From IMG/VR virus record IMGVR_UViG_3300047494_000085, positions 1 through 40,216 of that record: a stretch of DNA of 40,216 nucleotides; one strand, 5' to 3'. The position numbers were made by a program, and so were the translations under genes. Source of the DNA: a virus. How positions within the stretch are numbered: position 1 is the first letter of the stretch; each line of letters opens with the position of its first letter. This document shows, one piece after another, positions 8,407 through 15,508 of the stretch. Under the pieces are notes generated by a model. The model worked only from the letters and a program-made list of their open reading frames with translations. It ran no database searches and had not been told where the DNA came from.

Positions 8407-8809
8407 GGTCGGAGTCTCCTCTCTTGAATATCTCTATCGCGCCGGGTAGCTCGAGTAGTTTGAAGAATAGCGATGCGTCGATGACTGCGGTAAATCCGCG
8501 CTGTCGTAACGTCTTGGTTATGAGAATGACGTTATCCGGATTGAATCCGTGCTTCTTAGCGTCGGCCTTGGCCGCGTCCATTGTCGATTGATGAACGTAG
8601 GATTTCCGCCGTTTTAACTCGGCGTGGATATCGAGTTCATCCGGGAACGAAACGTCTCCATGATGTGGAGTCCCGTCCGTTCGCCGGTTGTTCGAACCCG
8701 ATAAAGGTACGCGGGTGCAAACGTGGTCGAACCTATCGACCGTTTGCAAAACCCGAGTAAACTCGGCCGCGATATCCCTTTCGTCTTGCTTCCAAGTATC
8801 AGCCGCCAT
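8174..8809 (-). CDS. PD-(D/E)XK nuclease, possibly joined to PolA by a frameshift
   Basis: The first 130 residues look like a small PD-(D/E)XK nuclease of the Holliday-resolvase/VRR-like kind. They contain FPDELDIHAELKRRKSY with the D-x(n)-E-x-K core, then a basic helix and NPDNVILITKTLRQRGF. After about 8420 the frame turns into Arg/Ser/Thr-rich sequence that reads as an out-of-frame shadow of the polymerase N-terminus, and it stops only at 8174. The true protein therefore either ends in a meaningless 78-residue tail or shifts +1 into the polymerase. The ATG at 8809 overlaps the preceding HTH gene by 11 bases. Confidence 0.7.
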   Translation of the reverse strand: MAADTWKQDERDIAAEFTRVLQTVDRFDHVCTRVPLSGSNNRRTDGTPHHGDVSFPDELDIHAELKRRKSYVHQSTMDAAKADAKKHGFNPDNVILITKTLRQRGFTAVIDASLFFKLLELPGAIEIFKRGDSDHSTRRNPAPRFRRTSTKEAHKADGSRDKVERQEAGSSETQDDHQVQRGDSSESQSGAGGNPRKRRASTKLSRHLGTG

Positions 8810-9035
8810 CGGACTCGTCGGGAATAGATTCAGCCGCTTTCTCAAAAGCACCAGCCATATCCAACGGTTCCGAAAGGGCACGAGGCCGAACCGGCCCGAG
8901 TAGCCGGTTTATTGTCGGGACGCTAACACCGAACTCCTTAGCGAGTTTCGTCTGCATCCCATAGGCTTTTCCGGATTTCTTAAACCGAGCGCGGATGTCG
9001 GCTTTATTCTCCGGAGTGAGTTTCCCGCGACCCAC
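8799..9035 (-). CDS. Small helix-turn-helix protein
   Basis: A 78-residue protein with an HTH typical of resolvase- or Mor-type DNA-binding heads: MQTKLAKEFGVSVPTINRLLG at about residues 26-46, preceded by a basic helix (TPENKADIRARFKK). The C-terminal third is acidic. The GTG start shares its G with the TAG of the annealing-protein gene (TAGTG), and the end overlaps the nuclease gene by 11 bases, so the three are translationally coupled. It could recruit the neighbouring nuclease or regulate the operon; nothing decides between these. Confidence 0.7.
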   Translation of the reverse strand: MGRGKLTPENKADIRARFKKSGKAYGMQTKLAKEFGVSVPTINRLLGPVRPRALSEPLDMAGAFEKAAESIPDESDGG

Positions 9036-9793
9036 TAGTACGAGTAACCGTTATTCCCAAAGGTATTATCCTGGGCAACACCACCACCCGCAGCCATACG
9101 AGCATTCAGTTCCTTAACAGCCAGCGGATTCGGGCTTGAACCCGAGGCCCACTTCTGAAGAACCTCGACCGGGATATTCGCATAAGGTACGTTCGCATAG
9201 GTACCTGATTTAGGAGATACCTTCGTACCATCCCACGGACCGTAATCACGCTGCGGAGCGGACTGTCCGCCCCCAGGGGTGGGGCGGTTGCCGGGGAACG
9301 GACGCCGCCCGCCCTGCTGCGGCGGCTGTACGACCGTACCTGCCGGGGGATATGAGGGCTGCGGAGGCGGCGCAGGGGGCGGAGCAACGAATCCCGTCGT
9401 CTGAACCGGTTCGTCGTTCTCATAGAGCCACGCGGCCATTCCCAGGCCACGTAGGAGCGCGTTACCGAGCGCCGTCGTTGCCACGCCGGAAATTCCCATT
9501 TGCGGGTTCTCGCCCTCGGCGGAACCGGGAACCGAAACCCGTTGAAGGACCGCACCCGCGCTCGCACCTTCGCGCTCGCGAATCGTCAGGGTAAGTTGAC
9601 CGACGAAGAAAGCAATTCCGTTCGGCGCGCGGCCCGCTGCAACTGCGTTCCATTCTACGTCCACACCTTCGTCACCGAAACGTGCCAGGCGCTCGAAATA
9701 GGCCCCCGGGGCGCCTTTGAGAACCGAACGGCCATGTGGCCCGGGCTCAAAGTCCTCCGGTGTGAATTCGTTCACATAAGACTGCAAATTCAA
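9035..9793 (-). CDS. Rad52/Rad22-like single-strand annealing protein (probable)
   Basis: A 252-residue protein. The N-terminal half has the pattern of phage Rad52-like annealing proteins: GAYFERLARFGDEGVDVEW, a strand pair around GQLTLTIRE, VLQRVSVPGSAE, and the helix GVATTALGNALLRGLGMAAWLYEN, like the conserved G-x-A-x-x-x-A-x-x-R-A-x-x-x-x-G-x-G-x-x-L-Y of that family. A Pro/Gly-rich linker follows, then a small C-terminal domain (ANIPVEVLQKW). It would anneal ssDNA during recombination. The TTG at 9793 is chosen because AGGAGA lies seven bases upstream; an in-frame TTG at 9868 is really the promoter -35 box. First gene of the minus-strand replication operon. Confidence 0.6.
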   Translation of the reverse strand: MNLQSYVNEFTPEDFEPGPHGRSVLKGAPGAYFERLARFGDEGVDVEWNAVAAGRAPNGIAFFVGQLTLTIREREGASAGAVLQRVSVPGSAEGENPQMGISGVATTALGNALLRGLGMAAWLYENDEPVQTTGFVAPPPAPPPQPSYPPAGTVVQPPQQGGRRPFPGNRPTPGGGQSAPQRDYGPWDGTKVSPKSGTYANVPYANIPVEVLQKWASGSSPNPLAVKELNARMAAGGGVAQDNTFGNNGYSY

Positions 9794-9839
9794 GACAAAA
9801 TCTCCTAGAAAAGTCGGAACAAGAAGTTCCTCTACTGCT

Positions 9840-9868
9840 ACTGTACTACCTAGATAGGTCGTATTCAA
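9840..9868 (-). promoter_or_regulatory. Promoter of the minus-strand replication operon
   Basis: On the minus strand: TTGAAT, then a 17-base spacer beginning ACGACC and ending GGTAG, then TACAGT. Transcription would start near 9833, leaving a leader of about 40 bases with AGGAGA before the TTG at 9793. It shares TTGAATACGACC with the promoters at 11541 and 22704, so the three probably form one regulon. Confidence 0.75.
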
Positions 9869-9976
9869 GTACCCTTTTAGCTAATTTTTATCGAACGTCA
9901 GTTCGACTACGTGAGCTACTTAACAACTCAAGTTCCCCTACCTAAGACGGTTCCTGACCCAACCTGTCTTTTAGTG

Positions 9977-10005
9977 TTGACACCTGGGCCAAGAAAATGT
10001 AATCT
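9977..10005 (+). promoter_or_regulatory. Consensus sigma70 promoter for the HTH regulator
   Basis: TTGACA (9977-9982), a 17-base spacer and TAATCT (10000-10005), the best -35 match in the window. The start site would be near 10012, giving a leader of about 67 bases before the gene at 10079. It diverges from the minus-strand promoter at 9840-9868. Between the two lie about 110 AT-richer bases in which I see no gene. Confidence 0.75.
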
Positions 10006-10041
10006 AAAGCGGCATCCTCCCTCTTCGGGAGGAGCCCCATA

Positions 10042-10078
10042 CCCCTCACTTGAGGGGATGCTCTGAAAAGCAAGTGAG
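10042..10078 (+). promoter_or_regulatory. Leader with two mutually exclusive hairpins
   Basis: CCCCTC (10042-10047) can pair with GAGGGG (10052-10057). Alternatively CTCACTTG (10045-10052) can pair perfectly with CAAGTGAG (10071-10078), which abuts the ATG. The two share one strand and cannot coexist, and the second would close the ribosome binding region. A further hairpin, CCTCCC/GGGAGG, lies just upstream near 10016-10032. Confidence 0.45.
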
Positions 10079-10480
10079 ATGACCGAACAGACGGCTCCCT
10101 TCTATAACGAGCTACACCGAGTCCTAAAGGCGGTTAACGGCCGCCGCCCGAACGGGGAGCAAGTCTCCTACCGACGGGCCGTAGTTGAAGGTCTAGGGCT
10201 TCGTGACTCGTTCACCTCGAAAATCAAAGATGGAACGTACCGACCGACGCTAGACAGACTAATTAGCCTGTCTGCGCTCCTGAACGTGCCGCCAACCACG
10301 TTCGACGCATACGTTAAACGATGGGGGCACGAACAAGTAGATAACGACCCGGCTATGCTCATGCTGCTTCGTGAACTAGCTCGACAAGAGCCCAGGACCC
10401 AAATGCTACTAATGCAAGGGATTAGGAACCACATTGCGACGCTGCTTGAGCAGGCAGGCCCGCAAAAGCAAGTAGCTTAG
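10079..10480 (+). CDS. HTH transcriptional regulator, repressor candidate
   Basis: A 133-residue protein with an XRE/lambda-repressor-like helix-turn-helix in its first half: VSYRRAVVEGLGLRDSFTSKIKDG followed by RPTLDRLISLSALLNVPPTTF, the usual recognition helix and hydrophobic core. The C-terminal half (LLRELARQEPRTQMLLMQGIRNHI) is helical and could dimerise. It is the only plus-strand gene between two minus-strand blocks, with its own promoter, a structured leader and a terminator. That isolation and its place among the early promoters fit a lysogeny repressor or a Cro-like counterpart. Operators were not identified with confidence. Confidence 0.75.
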   Translation: MTEQTAPFYNELHRVLKAVNGRRPNGEQVSYRRAVVEGLGLRDSFTSKIKDGTYRPTLDRLISLSALLNVPPTTFDAYVKRWGHEQVDNDPAMLMLLRELARQEPRTQMLLMQGIRNHIATLLEQAGPQKQVA

Positions 10481-10499
10481 GATTAAACCCACTCTCTCG

Positions 10500-10533
10500 A
10501 ATAAACCGGGCGCCTTATGGCTTCCGGTTTATT
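10500..10533. terminator. Hairpin between convergent genes
   Basis: A perfect 10-bp inverted repeat, AATAAACCGG (10500-10509) and CCGGTTTATT (10524-10533), with a 14-base loop. It lies between the convergent genes ending at 10480 and 10529 and includes the stop codon of the latter. The flanking AT bases give a weak U-tract on both strands. The stem contains the over-represented TTTAT/ATAAA word. Confidence 0.7.
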
Positions 10534-11188
10534 TCCGTGTGACATCCGCCGGAATGTTGCAGGCGATGACTGTATCGAGCGTGCGGTAGTACATCTCGAG
10601 CGTACTAGAGTTGCTGATAACGAGGTCTGCTCCTCGCTCGCCCATTGCTTCCGAAGCATGGCCCGCGATGCCGACGCTCTCCGGCACATTCGGGTTGTAA
10701 ACCCAAATGTCCAGAAGACCCATCTCGCGCAGAGCTTCACGCTCGTTCTCAAAGCGGCAGTCGTCAACTACGACGACGTTACCATCCGCGATAGACTCCC
10801 ACGCCTGGGCCTCCAACTGGCGCACCCAATAGTCAGGGTCCTGACTCCGACGATACTCAGTCCCCCACCATTGCAGCAGAGGCCGTAGCTCAACTTTATG
10901 CAGGTTCACCCACGCGAGCTTCTCTTCTTTGCTGACATAGTATAGGTCACGGCCGGGGAACTCGTAGTCGGGAAGCAAGAGCTTGCCGCCGACTTCGCGT
11001 TGGAAACGCTCGAGCGCCTGTACGACATCCTGTTCTGTCGGGAACTTCCAGAGGCCGTCAAATATCTCGTACTTGAGAGCGTTGGCGAAAGCCATACGCT
11101 CGACTTTGGGCTTCGTCGCCAAGTATATCGCGCCCGTGGACTTCCCGGACATGGCTTTTCCACGCAGGGTAATGACGTTAAAATCCAA
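10529..11188 (-). CDS. Deoxynucleoside monophosphate kinase
   Basis: A 219-residue P-loop kinase that would phosphorylate dNMPs to dNDPs using ATP, feeding phage DNA synthesis. The Walker A loop GKAMSGKST is at residues 10-18. The central part LLQWWGTEYRRSQDPDYWVRQ and the following VVVVDDCRFENEREAL match the phage (T4 gp1-like) dNMP kinase group, in which the kinase also recognises damaged or unusual bases. A TTG start lies within the last codons of the upstream winged-helix gene (11-base overlap). Together they form a two-gene operon read from 11541-11569. Confidence 0.85.
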   Translation of the reverse strand: MDFNVITLRGKAMSGKSTGAIYLATKPKVERMAFANALKYEIFDGLWKFPTEQDVVQALERFQREVGGKLLLPDYEFPGRDLYYVSKEEKLAWVNLHKVELRPLLQWWGTEYRRSQDPDYWVRQLEAQAWESIADGNVVVVDDCRFENEREALREMGLLDIWVYNPNVPESVGIAGHASEAMGERGADLVISNSSTLEMYYRTLDTVIACNIPADVTRK

Positions 11189-11534
11189 GTTTATTACCGC
11201 CTGGTAGCATCTTTATTTCTTCTTTGGTTGGGAACATTCTCTCGTACATCTCGCGCCCGGTTTCGGTAAGCGCGTAGCTTACGCGCGTCTTCGGACGTTG
11301 GGATTTACTCTTGGGATGGTCCGGAATATAAACCTTAGAGATTGCTCCCAACTGGAGCAATCTATCCAATCCTATCTTTATCTTCTTCGCTACCTGGAAG
11401 TAAGGTCGTGGCAGTTCGAGAGTCGTCTCGAAGTACGAATAAACACTCGTGCCCGCGCCCCTCTCCTCAATATCAGCAAACGCAAAAAGAACCGTAGACC
11501 AATCCAAGTTCCCGAGATGTATTTCCTTTACCAC
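11178..11534 (-). CDS. Winged-helix DNA-binding protein, probably leaderless mRNA
   Basis: A 118-residue protein with a winged-helix fold: a helical start, LPRPYFQVAKKIKIGLDRLLQLGAISKVYI as recognition region plus first wing strand, and VSYALTETGREMYERMF as the second strand and final helix. This arrangement is seen in PadR/MarR-like regulators and phage RepA-like proteins. I place the start at the GTG at 11534, six bases after the -10 box, where transcription itself should begin, because the upstream in-frame GTG at 11549 lies within the promoter. It precedes the dNMP kinase and probably regulates the early promoters. Confidence 0.65.
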   Translation of the reverse strand: MVKEIHLGNLDWSTVLFAFADIEERGAGTSVYSYFETTLELPRPYFQVAKKIKIGLDRLLQLGAISKVYIPDHPKSKSQRPKTRVSYALTETGREMYERMFPTKEEIKMLPGGNKLGF

Positions 11535-11540
11535 AATTTC

Positions 11541-11569
11541 AGCATACACCCCGGATGGGTCGTATTCAA
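11541..11569 (-). promoter_or_regulatory. Minus-strand promoter giving a leaderless transcript
   Basis: On the minus strand: TTGAAT (11569-11564), a 17-base spacer beginning ACGACC, and TATGCT (11546-11541). The expected start point, about seven bases downstream, coincides with the GTG at 11534. Confidence 0.7.
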
Positions 11570-11592
11570 GTACCTTCCGGAAGTAATTTCCA

Positions 11593-11617
11593 GACGTACC
11601 TTGTCGGTACGTCTTTT
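11593..11617 (+). terminator. Terminator-like hairpin with no gene upstream
   Basis: GACGTACC (11593-11600), loop TTGTC, GGTACGTC (11606-11613), then TTTTCC on the plus strand. It sits just upstream of the minus-strand promoter at 11541. It may stop plus-strand transcription that runs antisense through the region, or it may be an operator palindrome. Confidence 0.5.
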
Positions 11618-11675
11618 CCTATTAGGGAAGGAAGGAATGGAAGTCCCCCACCCCCTATAATCCCCCTCCCAAATC

Positions 11676-11704
11676 TTCTTACCACGGACGGCACGACCTG
11701 TCAA
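11676..11704 (-). promoter_or_regulatory. Possible second minus-strand promoter
   Basis: On the minus strand: TTGACA (11704-11699), a 17-base spacer and TAAGAA (11681-11676). The -35 box is perfect and the -10 box weak. It faces away from the plus promoter at 11743, so the two -35 boxes are about 38 bases apart, as in lambda-like switch regions. Confidence 0.4.
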
Positions 11705-11742
11705 GGGTGTGACGCCGAAAACATTTTCATATCGAAACCCCC

Positions 11743-11770
11743 TTGACTCTACAACCCGATAGGGTAGTAT
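11743..11770 (+). promoter_or_regulatory. Promoter of the plus-strand early operon
   Basis: TTGACT (11743-11748), a 16-base spacer ending GGG, and TAGTAT (11765-11770); TATTGA with a 19-base spacer is the other reading. It leaves about 100 untranslated bases before 11870 and is the only promoter seen for the 10-kb run of genes up to 22688. Confidence 0.65.
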
Positions 11771-11869
11771 TGAGATAGAGGCGGTGCTGCGGACGAGTGC
11801 CCGGATGAAATACTTATATCCGATGCCACCCCGAGCCACGTCTCCAATAAACTTGAAAGATTCGATAAA

Positions 11870-12145
11870 GTGTTAGCAGACAGACTTATTTATTTCTCGG
11901 GAAACGACGGGGTTTTCGTGAGCTACGCGGGTGGCACGCTCGCGAATATCAATATCGAGGTCACCGGGTCGAACGACCTCAAGATTCACGACGCGAGCGC
12001 GGATGTGAACGAGCAAGTGCTCGTCGCGCTCATCCCGGCGGGTACCAAAGGCATCGTTCAAATCGAGCGCAAGTTCGCGGCCGGTATTTATCTCGAAGGC
12101 CCCGGCTCGGATACTTGGGTCGGCACCCTCGGCTTGGGCGGATAG
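11870..12145 (+). CDS. Small beta-rich protein of unknown function
   Basis: A 91-residue protein made of alternating hydrophobic and polar residues with many Gly and short strands (VFVSYAGGTLANINIEVTG, EQVLVALIPAGTKGIVQIE), so probably a small beta-sandwich. The GTG start has only a weak GAAAG upstream. It is the first gene of the early operon, 100 bases after the promoter. First genes of early operons are often anti-repressors or host-takeover proteins, but I recognise no family and assign no function. Confidence 0.6.
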   Translation: MLADRLIYFSGNDGVFVSYAGGTLANINIEVTGSNDLKIHDASADVNEQVLVALIPAGTKGIVQIERKFAAGIYLEGPGSDTWVGTLGLGG

Positions 12146-12146
12146 C

Positions 12147-12380
12147 ATGAAGCCCACACGATGCAAAGTCAAATGCACGCATACCGGCCAATCCGAGTAC
12201 GGTCCTAAAGAAAACATCCACACGGCGACCTTCGGACCAGTTTATAGAGGTGGCCCAGAGAACGAAAAGTTCTTCGCGGCTACCCCTTCAATCACGATTG
12301 AAGTAGCCATCATGCGCCAGCCCTTCGAAGTCGGCAAGGAATACTATATCGACTTCATCCCGCTCGATGGAGAAGCCTAA
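12147..12380 (+). CDS. Small protein of unknown function
   Basis: A 77-residue protein, one base after the previous stop and overlapping the next gene by 14 bases. It has two cysteines near the start (RCKVKCTHTG) and a C-terminal half with short strands (PSITIEVAIMRQPFEVGKEYYIDF) ending PLDGEA. Short proteins of this look are common downstream of early phage promoters. No family is recognised; the overlaps on both sides support it as real. Confidence 0.6.
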   Translation: MKPTRCKVKCTHTGQSEYGPKENIHTATFGPVYRGGPENEKFFAATPSITIEVAIMRQPFEVGKEYYIDFIPLDGEA

Positions 12381-12798
12381 GACCAAAGCCTGCCCCGGCT
12401 GCGACCGTAAGGAACTCCCGACCGAAGCGTTCCGGAAAGATAAAGGGCGCTACGACGGGCTCGACTCGTACTGCAAGCGATGCAGAAGTCAGCAAGCCAA
12501 AACAAACCGTCCCCGTGAGAACGAGCGGTGGAAGAAACGCCGTAAGGCGCTCGCGGAGGACGGTAAGGTGCCGACCGTGGTCTCCAAAGACCACGTTAAC
12601 GCACGCAGGACTGCTCAACGGAAGAACCCGCCCAAGCGGTGCCTTATTCGCGGGTGTTCGAATCGCGGCCAACGCCACCACTATCTCGGCTACGACAGGG
12701 CACATTGGAACGACGTTATTCCGCTCTGCGGTCCTCACCACGCAAAACAACACGTATTAGAAAGAGCGCGGAAGCGCACGGGTCCCTCCTGGTTATGA
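12367..12798 (+). CDS. HNH-like double zinc-finger protein
   Basis: A 143-residue basic protein with two metal sites. The N-terminal one is a treble-clef-like knuckle (KACPGCDRKELP, then YCKRCRSQQ), the type found in front of phage HNH proteins. The C-terminal one is CLIRGCSNRGQRHHYLGYD followed by VIPLCGPHHAKQH, which resembles an HNH fold with the HH pair and a final HH, but the middle Asn is not obvious. A Lys/Arg-rich linker joins them. It may be a small nuclease or a nucleic-acid adaptor. It overlaps the preceding gene by 14 bases and the next by four (ATGA). Confidence 0.65.
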   Translation: MEKPKTKACPGCDRKELPTEAFRKDKGRYDGLDSYCKRCRSQQAKTNRPRENERWKKRRKALAEDGKVPTVVSKDHVNARRTAQRKNPPKRCLIRGCSNRGQRHHYLGYDRAHWNDVIPLCGPHHAKQHVLERARKRTGPSWL

Positions 12799-13115
12799 AT
12801 CTCTTTAGCTTTCTATTCCGGAAGCATCCTCCGCTTCCGGAAATCCCTACTTACTTCGAAGCTCCGGCGCAGCCGAAGACGAAGAAAGAAATCATCCTCG
12901 CCGCCATCGACGAGGCGAGCATCGACGGAGTGACGGTTGAGGAACTAGAAGCCGCTACGGAAATCTCGCAAAACACGATTCGGCCCCGTCTCCAAGAACT
13001 GATGGAAGACGGAGCGATTAACGCATATAACCACTTGATGGGCCTGACGCGCTCCGGCCGTCAATGCAAGGTTTATGTTACGGCAAACAACTACGTGCGG
13101 AGTCCGCACCTGTAG
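12795..13115 (+). CDS. Winged-helix regulator-like protein
   Basis: A 106-residue protein. After a short proline-rich start, residues 30-95 form a typical winged helix: KKEIILAAIDEASIDGVTVE, then EELEAATEISQNTIRPRLQE as helix-turn-helix, then a strand and GLTRSGRQCKVYVTAN as the wing. It probably binds DNA and may tune early transcription. The ATG overlaps the preceding TGA (ATGA). A gene running upstream in this frame to 12639 is out of frame with the HNH-like gene and is not real. Confidence 0.7.
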   Translation: MNLFSFLFRKHPPLPEIPTYFEAPAQPKTKKEIILAAIDEASIDGVTVEELEAATEISQNTIRPRLQELMEDGAINAYNHLMGLTRSGRQCKVYVTANNYVRSPHL

Positions 13116-13334
13116 GTGGCTGCTGGATTAAAGGTGGGCGACCGGGTAACGGTCGGCACCTTGCACCCGCTCTCGCGTATCGACCCGGCGATGAAGTTGT
13201 ACGCGGCCGAAGCCGGGACAGTCGTTCTCGAACTACCGGCTGAGATGTCGTTCGGCAAAATGTATCGGATTGACTTCGACAACCCCGCTCTGGAATCGCT
13301 GGCATTTTTAGGTAAGGAGCTTAACCGTCTCTAG
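13116..13334 (+). CDS. Small beta-barrel-like protein
   Basis: A 72-residue protein whose GTG directly follows the stop of the winged-helix gene and whose TAG overlaps the GTG of the primase-helicase gene (TAGTG). Its sequence (LKVGDRVTVGTLHPLSR, AAEAGTVVLELPAEMSFGKMYRIDF) suggests a KOW- or SH3-like small barrel. It could be an accessory factor of the adjacent primase-helicase; this is inferred only from the coupling. Confidence 0.6.
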   Translation: MAAGLKVGDRVTVGTLHPLSRIDPAMKLYAAEAGTVVLELPAEMSFGKMYRIDFDNPALESLAFLGKELNRL

Positions 13335-15247
13335 TGTCCGTCCGTAACTTTCTCATTACCCAAGGTCTTATCGCTCCTGCCGACGTTCCTAACTCGCAAG
13401 GCCAATTCCGGATAAACTGCCCGCAATGCCACCACAAGAATGATAAATGCTACGTGGATGGCTCGGGTAAGGGACTCCTGTGTTTCCATTGCAAGTTCCG
13501 CTCGACGTGGCGGGCGTTTATGCGCCGCTACGAGCCGCCCACTCCACAAGAAGTGGAGATGGAAGCGTATGTCTCCGCGTGTCAATCAGCACTCCTGAAC
13601 GACGCGAACCTTATGCAATGGTTTGCCGACCGAGGCATTCCCGAGGATGCCGTCAAGGCGCAGCGATTCGGCTACCACGACAACACCCTTATGGGAAAAC
13701 CGAACGAACTCGATGTCGAACTCGGGCTAACGTGGCCGGATAAATCCAACGGCACCAAAGCTCCCGCGTGGATGCTCGATAAACATATCACCATTCCGTA
13801 TATCAGAGACGGCATCATCGTTGGTGTGCGTGGTCGCATCCATCCCAATCTTCAGAATAACCCTGGCGTCCAGAAGTATATGTCGCTCCATGGTGCTAAG
13901 GGGATGCCGTACTATCCGTCGTCTATCGACCCGGAAGAGCCCGTCATCATTTGCGAAGGCGAACTCGACGCGGTTCTCCTGCGACTCCAAGGCATTCAAG
14001 CCATTGGAGTCCCGGGCGCCCTGAATGCGAACATGGATTGGTTCCAGGGTTTTACTCGGTTGTATATCTCTTTCGATGGAGACGACGCCGGGCGCGAAGG
14101 CGGAGACAAGCTCCTTAAGCACCTCACGGAAGTCCGCCGCATCGAAATGCCGGAAGGCTACGACGCAAGCGATTATATCCAAGCGTTCGGCGCACAGTCG
14201 TTCACCATCCTGATGAATCGCGCCGTGCTTTATCTGCACGGCAAGCCGCAGAAGGAAGACCGTTTCTCAAACCTCGTCACCGACTACGCGAATTGGGCGT
14301 GGTCGAACGGCACTCTTCTCGGACCTCGTATCCCGTGGGCACCACGGTTCGAGGAAAAGATGAGCGGTTGGGCTCCGGGCCTTATCCTCGTCGGTGCGGA
14401 AGCGAACTCCGGCAAGTCGTGCTTCAAGGTCAAGAGCCTGTACGAACTGTGCGTGGAGAATCCGGACGATACGATTGGAGTTTATCTAAGTCTCGACGAT
14501 ACGTGGCAGGAAGCGATGACGCGACTCATGTCGCTTCATTCGGGAATCGACTTCAATAAAATCGTTACGCCACGGCATAATATCGCTCACGACCCGAACC
14601 TCCTCAAACAATATACTGATGCGTTCGAGTCGTTGAAGCAAATCGAGAATCTCATCGTTCGCGACGCGACCTACGGGCGCTCGCTCTCGTACCTCAAGAG
14701 CACGTTCTCGAGCTTACGCTCCAAGTATCCGGATAAACGCATCGTCGTCTTTATCGACTCACTTGCGAAAATCACGAGCGATTCCGGCGACGATGAGACG
14801 CCGATGGAGATGTCCACCAAGACGAATTGGAAATCGTACTTGGCATCCGAACTAAAGTACCTCACGACGAAGCATAATATCTGCGTCGTGACGGCAACGG
14901 ACCTTCGGAAGCTCAACGGCGCTCGTCGCCCGACGCGCGACGACCTCAAGGATGCAGCCGAACTCGCCTACGAAGCCAACGCGATTCTGCTGTGCTACAA
15001 CGACCTACGTCGGATGCGGGACGATGCGGTCCTTTATTGGACCGACCCTGATACCGGCGAACGCGAATCCATCTTCGAAATCATCTTCGACAAGAATAAG
15101 ATTACCGGAAAGCTCGGCACCGTGCGCTTCCGGATGCACGGCGGAACGAGCGACTTCTGGGAATGCGATGCAGCCGAAGACGCAGAGAACGACCGACTGA
15201 TGCAACAGCAATTAGCCGATAAACGTCGGCGGGAAGCGGCAGCATAA
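13334..15247 (+). CDS. Bifunctional DNA primase-helicase (T7 gp4/Twinkle-like)
   Basis: A 637-residue replication protein. The N-terminal zinc domain has CPQCH and CFHC knuckles (about residues 30-55), as in CHC2 primases. A TOPRIM domain follows, with the catalytic Glu in IICEGELDAVLL and the metal-binding YISFDGDDAGREGG. The C-terminal half is a RecA/DnaB-type hexameric helicase with Walker A GAEANSGKS, Walker B VVFIDSLAK and a DnaB-like end (DKNKITGKLGTVRFRMH). It would unwind the fork and lay primers for PolA. GTG start overlapping the previous stop; TAATG joins it to the next gene. Confidence 0.93.
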   Translation: MSVRNFLITQGLIAPADVPNSQGQFRINCPQCHHKNDKCYVDGSGKGLLCFHCKFRSTWRAFMRRYEPPTPQEVEMEAYVSACQSALLNDANLMQWFADRGIPEDAVKAQRFGYHDNTLMGKPNELDVELGLTWPDKSNGTKAPAWMLDKHITIPYIRDGIIVGVRGRIHPNLQNNPGVQKYMSLHGAKGMPYYPSSIDPEEPVIICEGELDAVLLRLQGIQAIGVPGALNANMDWFQGFTRLYISFDGDDAGREGGDKLLKHLTEVRRIEMPEGYDASDYIQAFGAQSFTILMNRAVLYLHGKPQKEDRFSNLVTDYANWAWSNGTLLGPRIPWAPRFEEKMSGWAPGLILVGAEANSGKSCFKVKSLYELCVENPDDTIGVYLSLDDTWQEAMTRLMSLHSGIDFNKIVTPRHNIAHDPNLLKQYTDAFESLKQIENLIVRDATYGRSLSYLKSTFSSLRSKYPDKRIVVFIDSLAKITSDSGDDETPMEMSTKTNWKSYLASELKYLTTKHNICVVTATDLRKLNGARRPTRDDLKDAAELAYEANAILLCYNDLRRMRDDAVLYWTDPDTGERESIFEIIFDKNKITGKLGTVRFRMHGGTSDFWECDAAEDAENDRLMQQQLADKRRREAAA

Positions 15248-15507
15248 TGTCTGACGATTACAAAACGAATCCAGCCAAACGCGAAGCAAGTATCTATGCC
15301 GAGGTCCAGGTTTATGACCCGGGGGCAGACCCGTACTATATCAAGGTCGGTGGCTATGTGAAGTCATCGCGAATCAATATCTCGATGCACGACGGCAATT
15401 CCGATGAATGCGACCAGCCGCTTTGCGCCGACCAACCAAACCTTCAGTTTGACGCCGCGAAGTTCTTCCAGGCCATCCACATTCTACAGAGAGCGACCCA
15501 ATCATAG
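15247..15507 (+). CDS. Small protein of unknown function
   Basis: An 86-residue protein starting in TAATG with the helicase stop. It is acidic and Tyr-rich in the middle (EVQVYDPGADPYYIKVGG) and ends in a helix (AAKFFQAIHILQRA). No family is recognised. It sits exactly between the primase-helicase and the RecB-like nuclease with no spare bases, so it is probably a replication or recombination accessory. Confidence 0.6.
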   Translation: MSDDYKTNPAKREASIYAEVQVYDPGADPYYIKVGGYVKSSRINISMHDGNSDECDQPLCADQPNLQFDAAKFFQAIHILQRATQS

Positions 15508-15508
15508 A

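Noticed and set aside
9793-9868. Extended N-terminus of the Rad52-like protein from the TTG at 9868
   Set aside because: That TTG is part of the promoter -35 box and would lie upstream of the transcript start; the TTG at 9793 has a good ribosome binding site.
11699-11746. GTCAAGGG...CCCTTGAC inverted repeat as a repressor operator
   Set aside because: It is explained by two facing -35 boxes; no second copy exists to support an operator.
11528-11839. Minus-strand frame of 103 codons over the early control region
   Set aside because: It crosses both minus-strand promoter candidates and the hairpin and has no ribosome binding site; the region is better read as regulatory.
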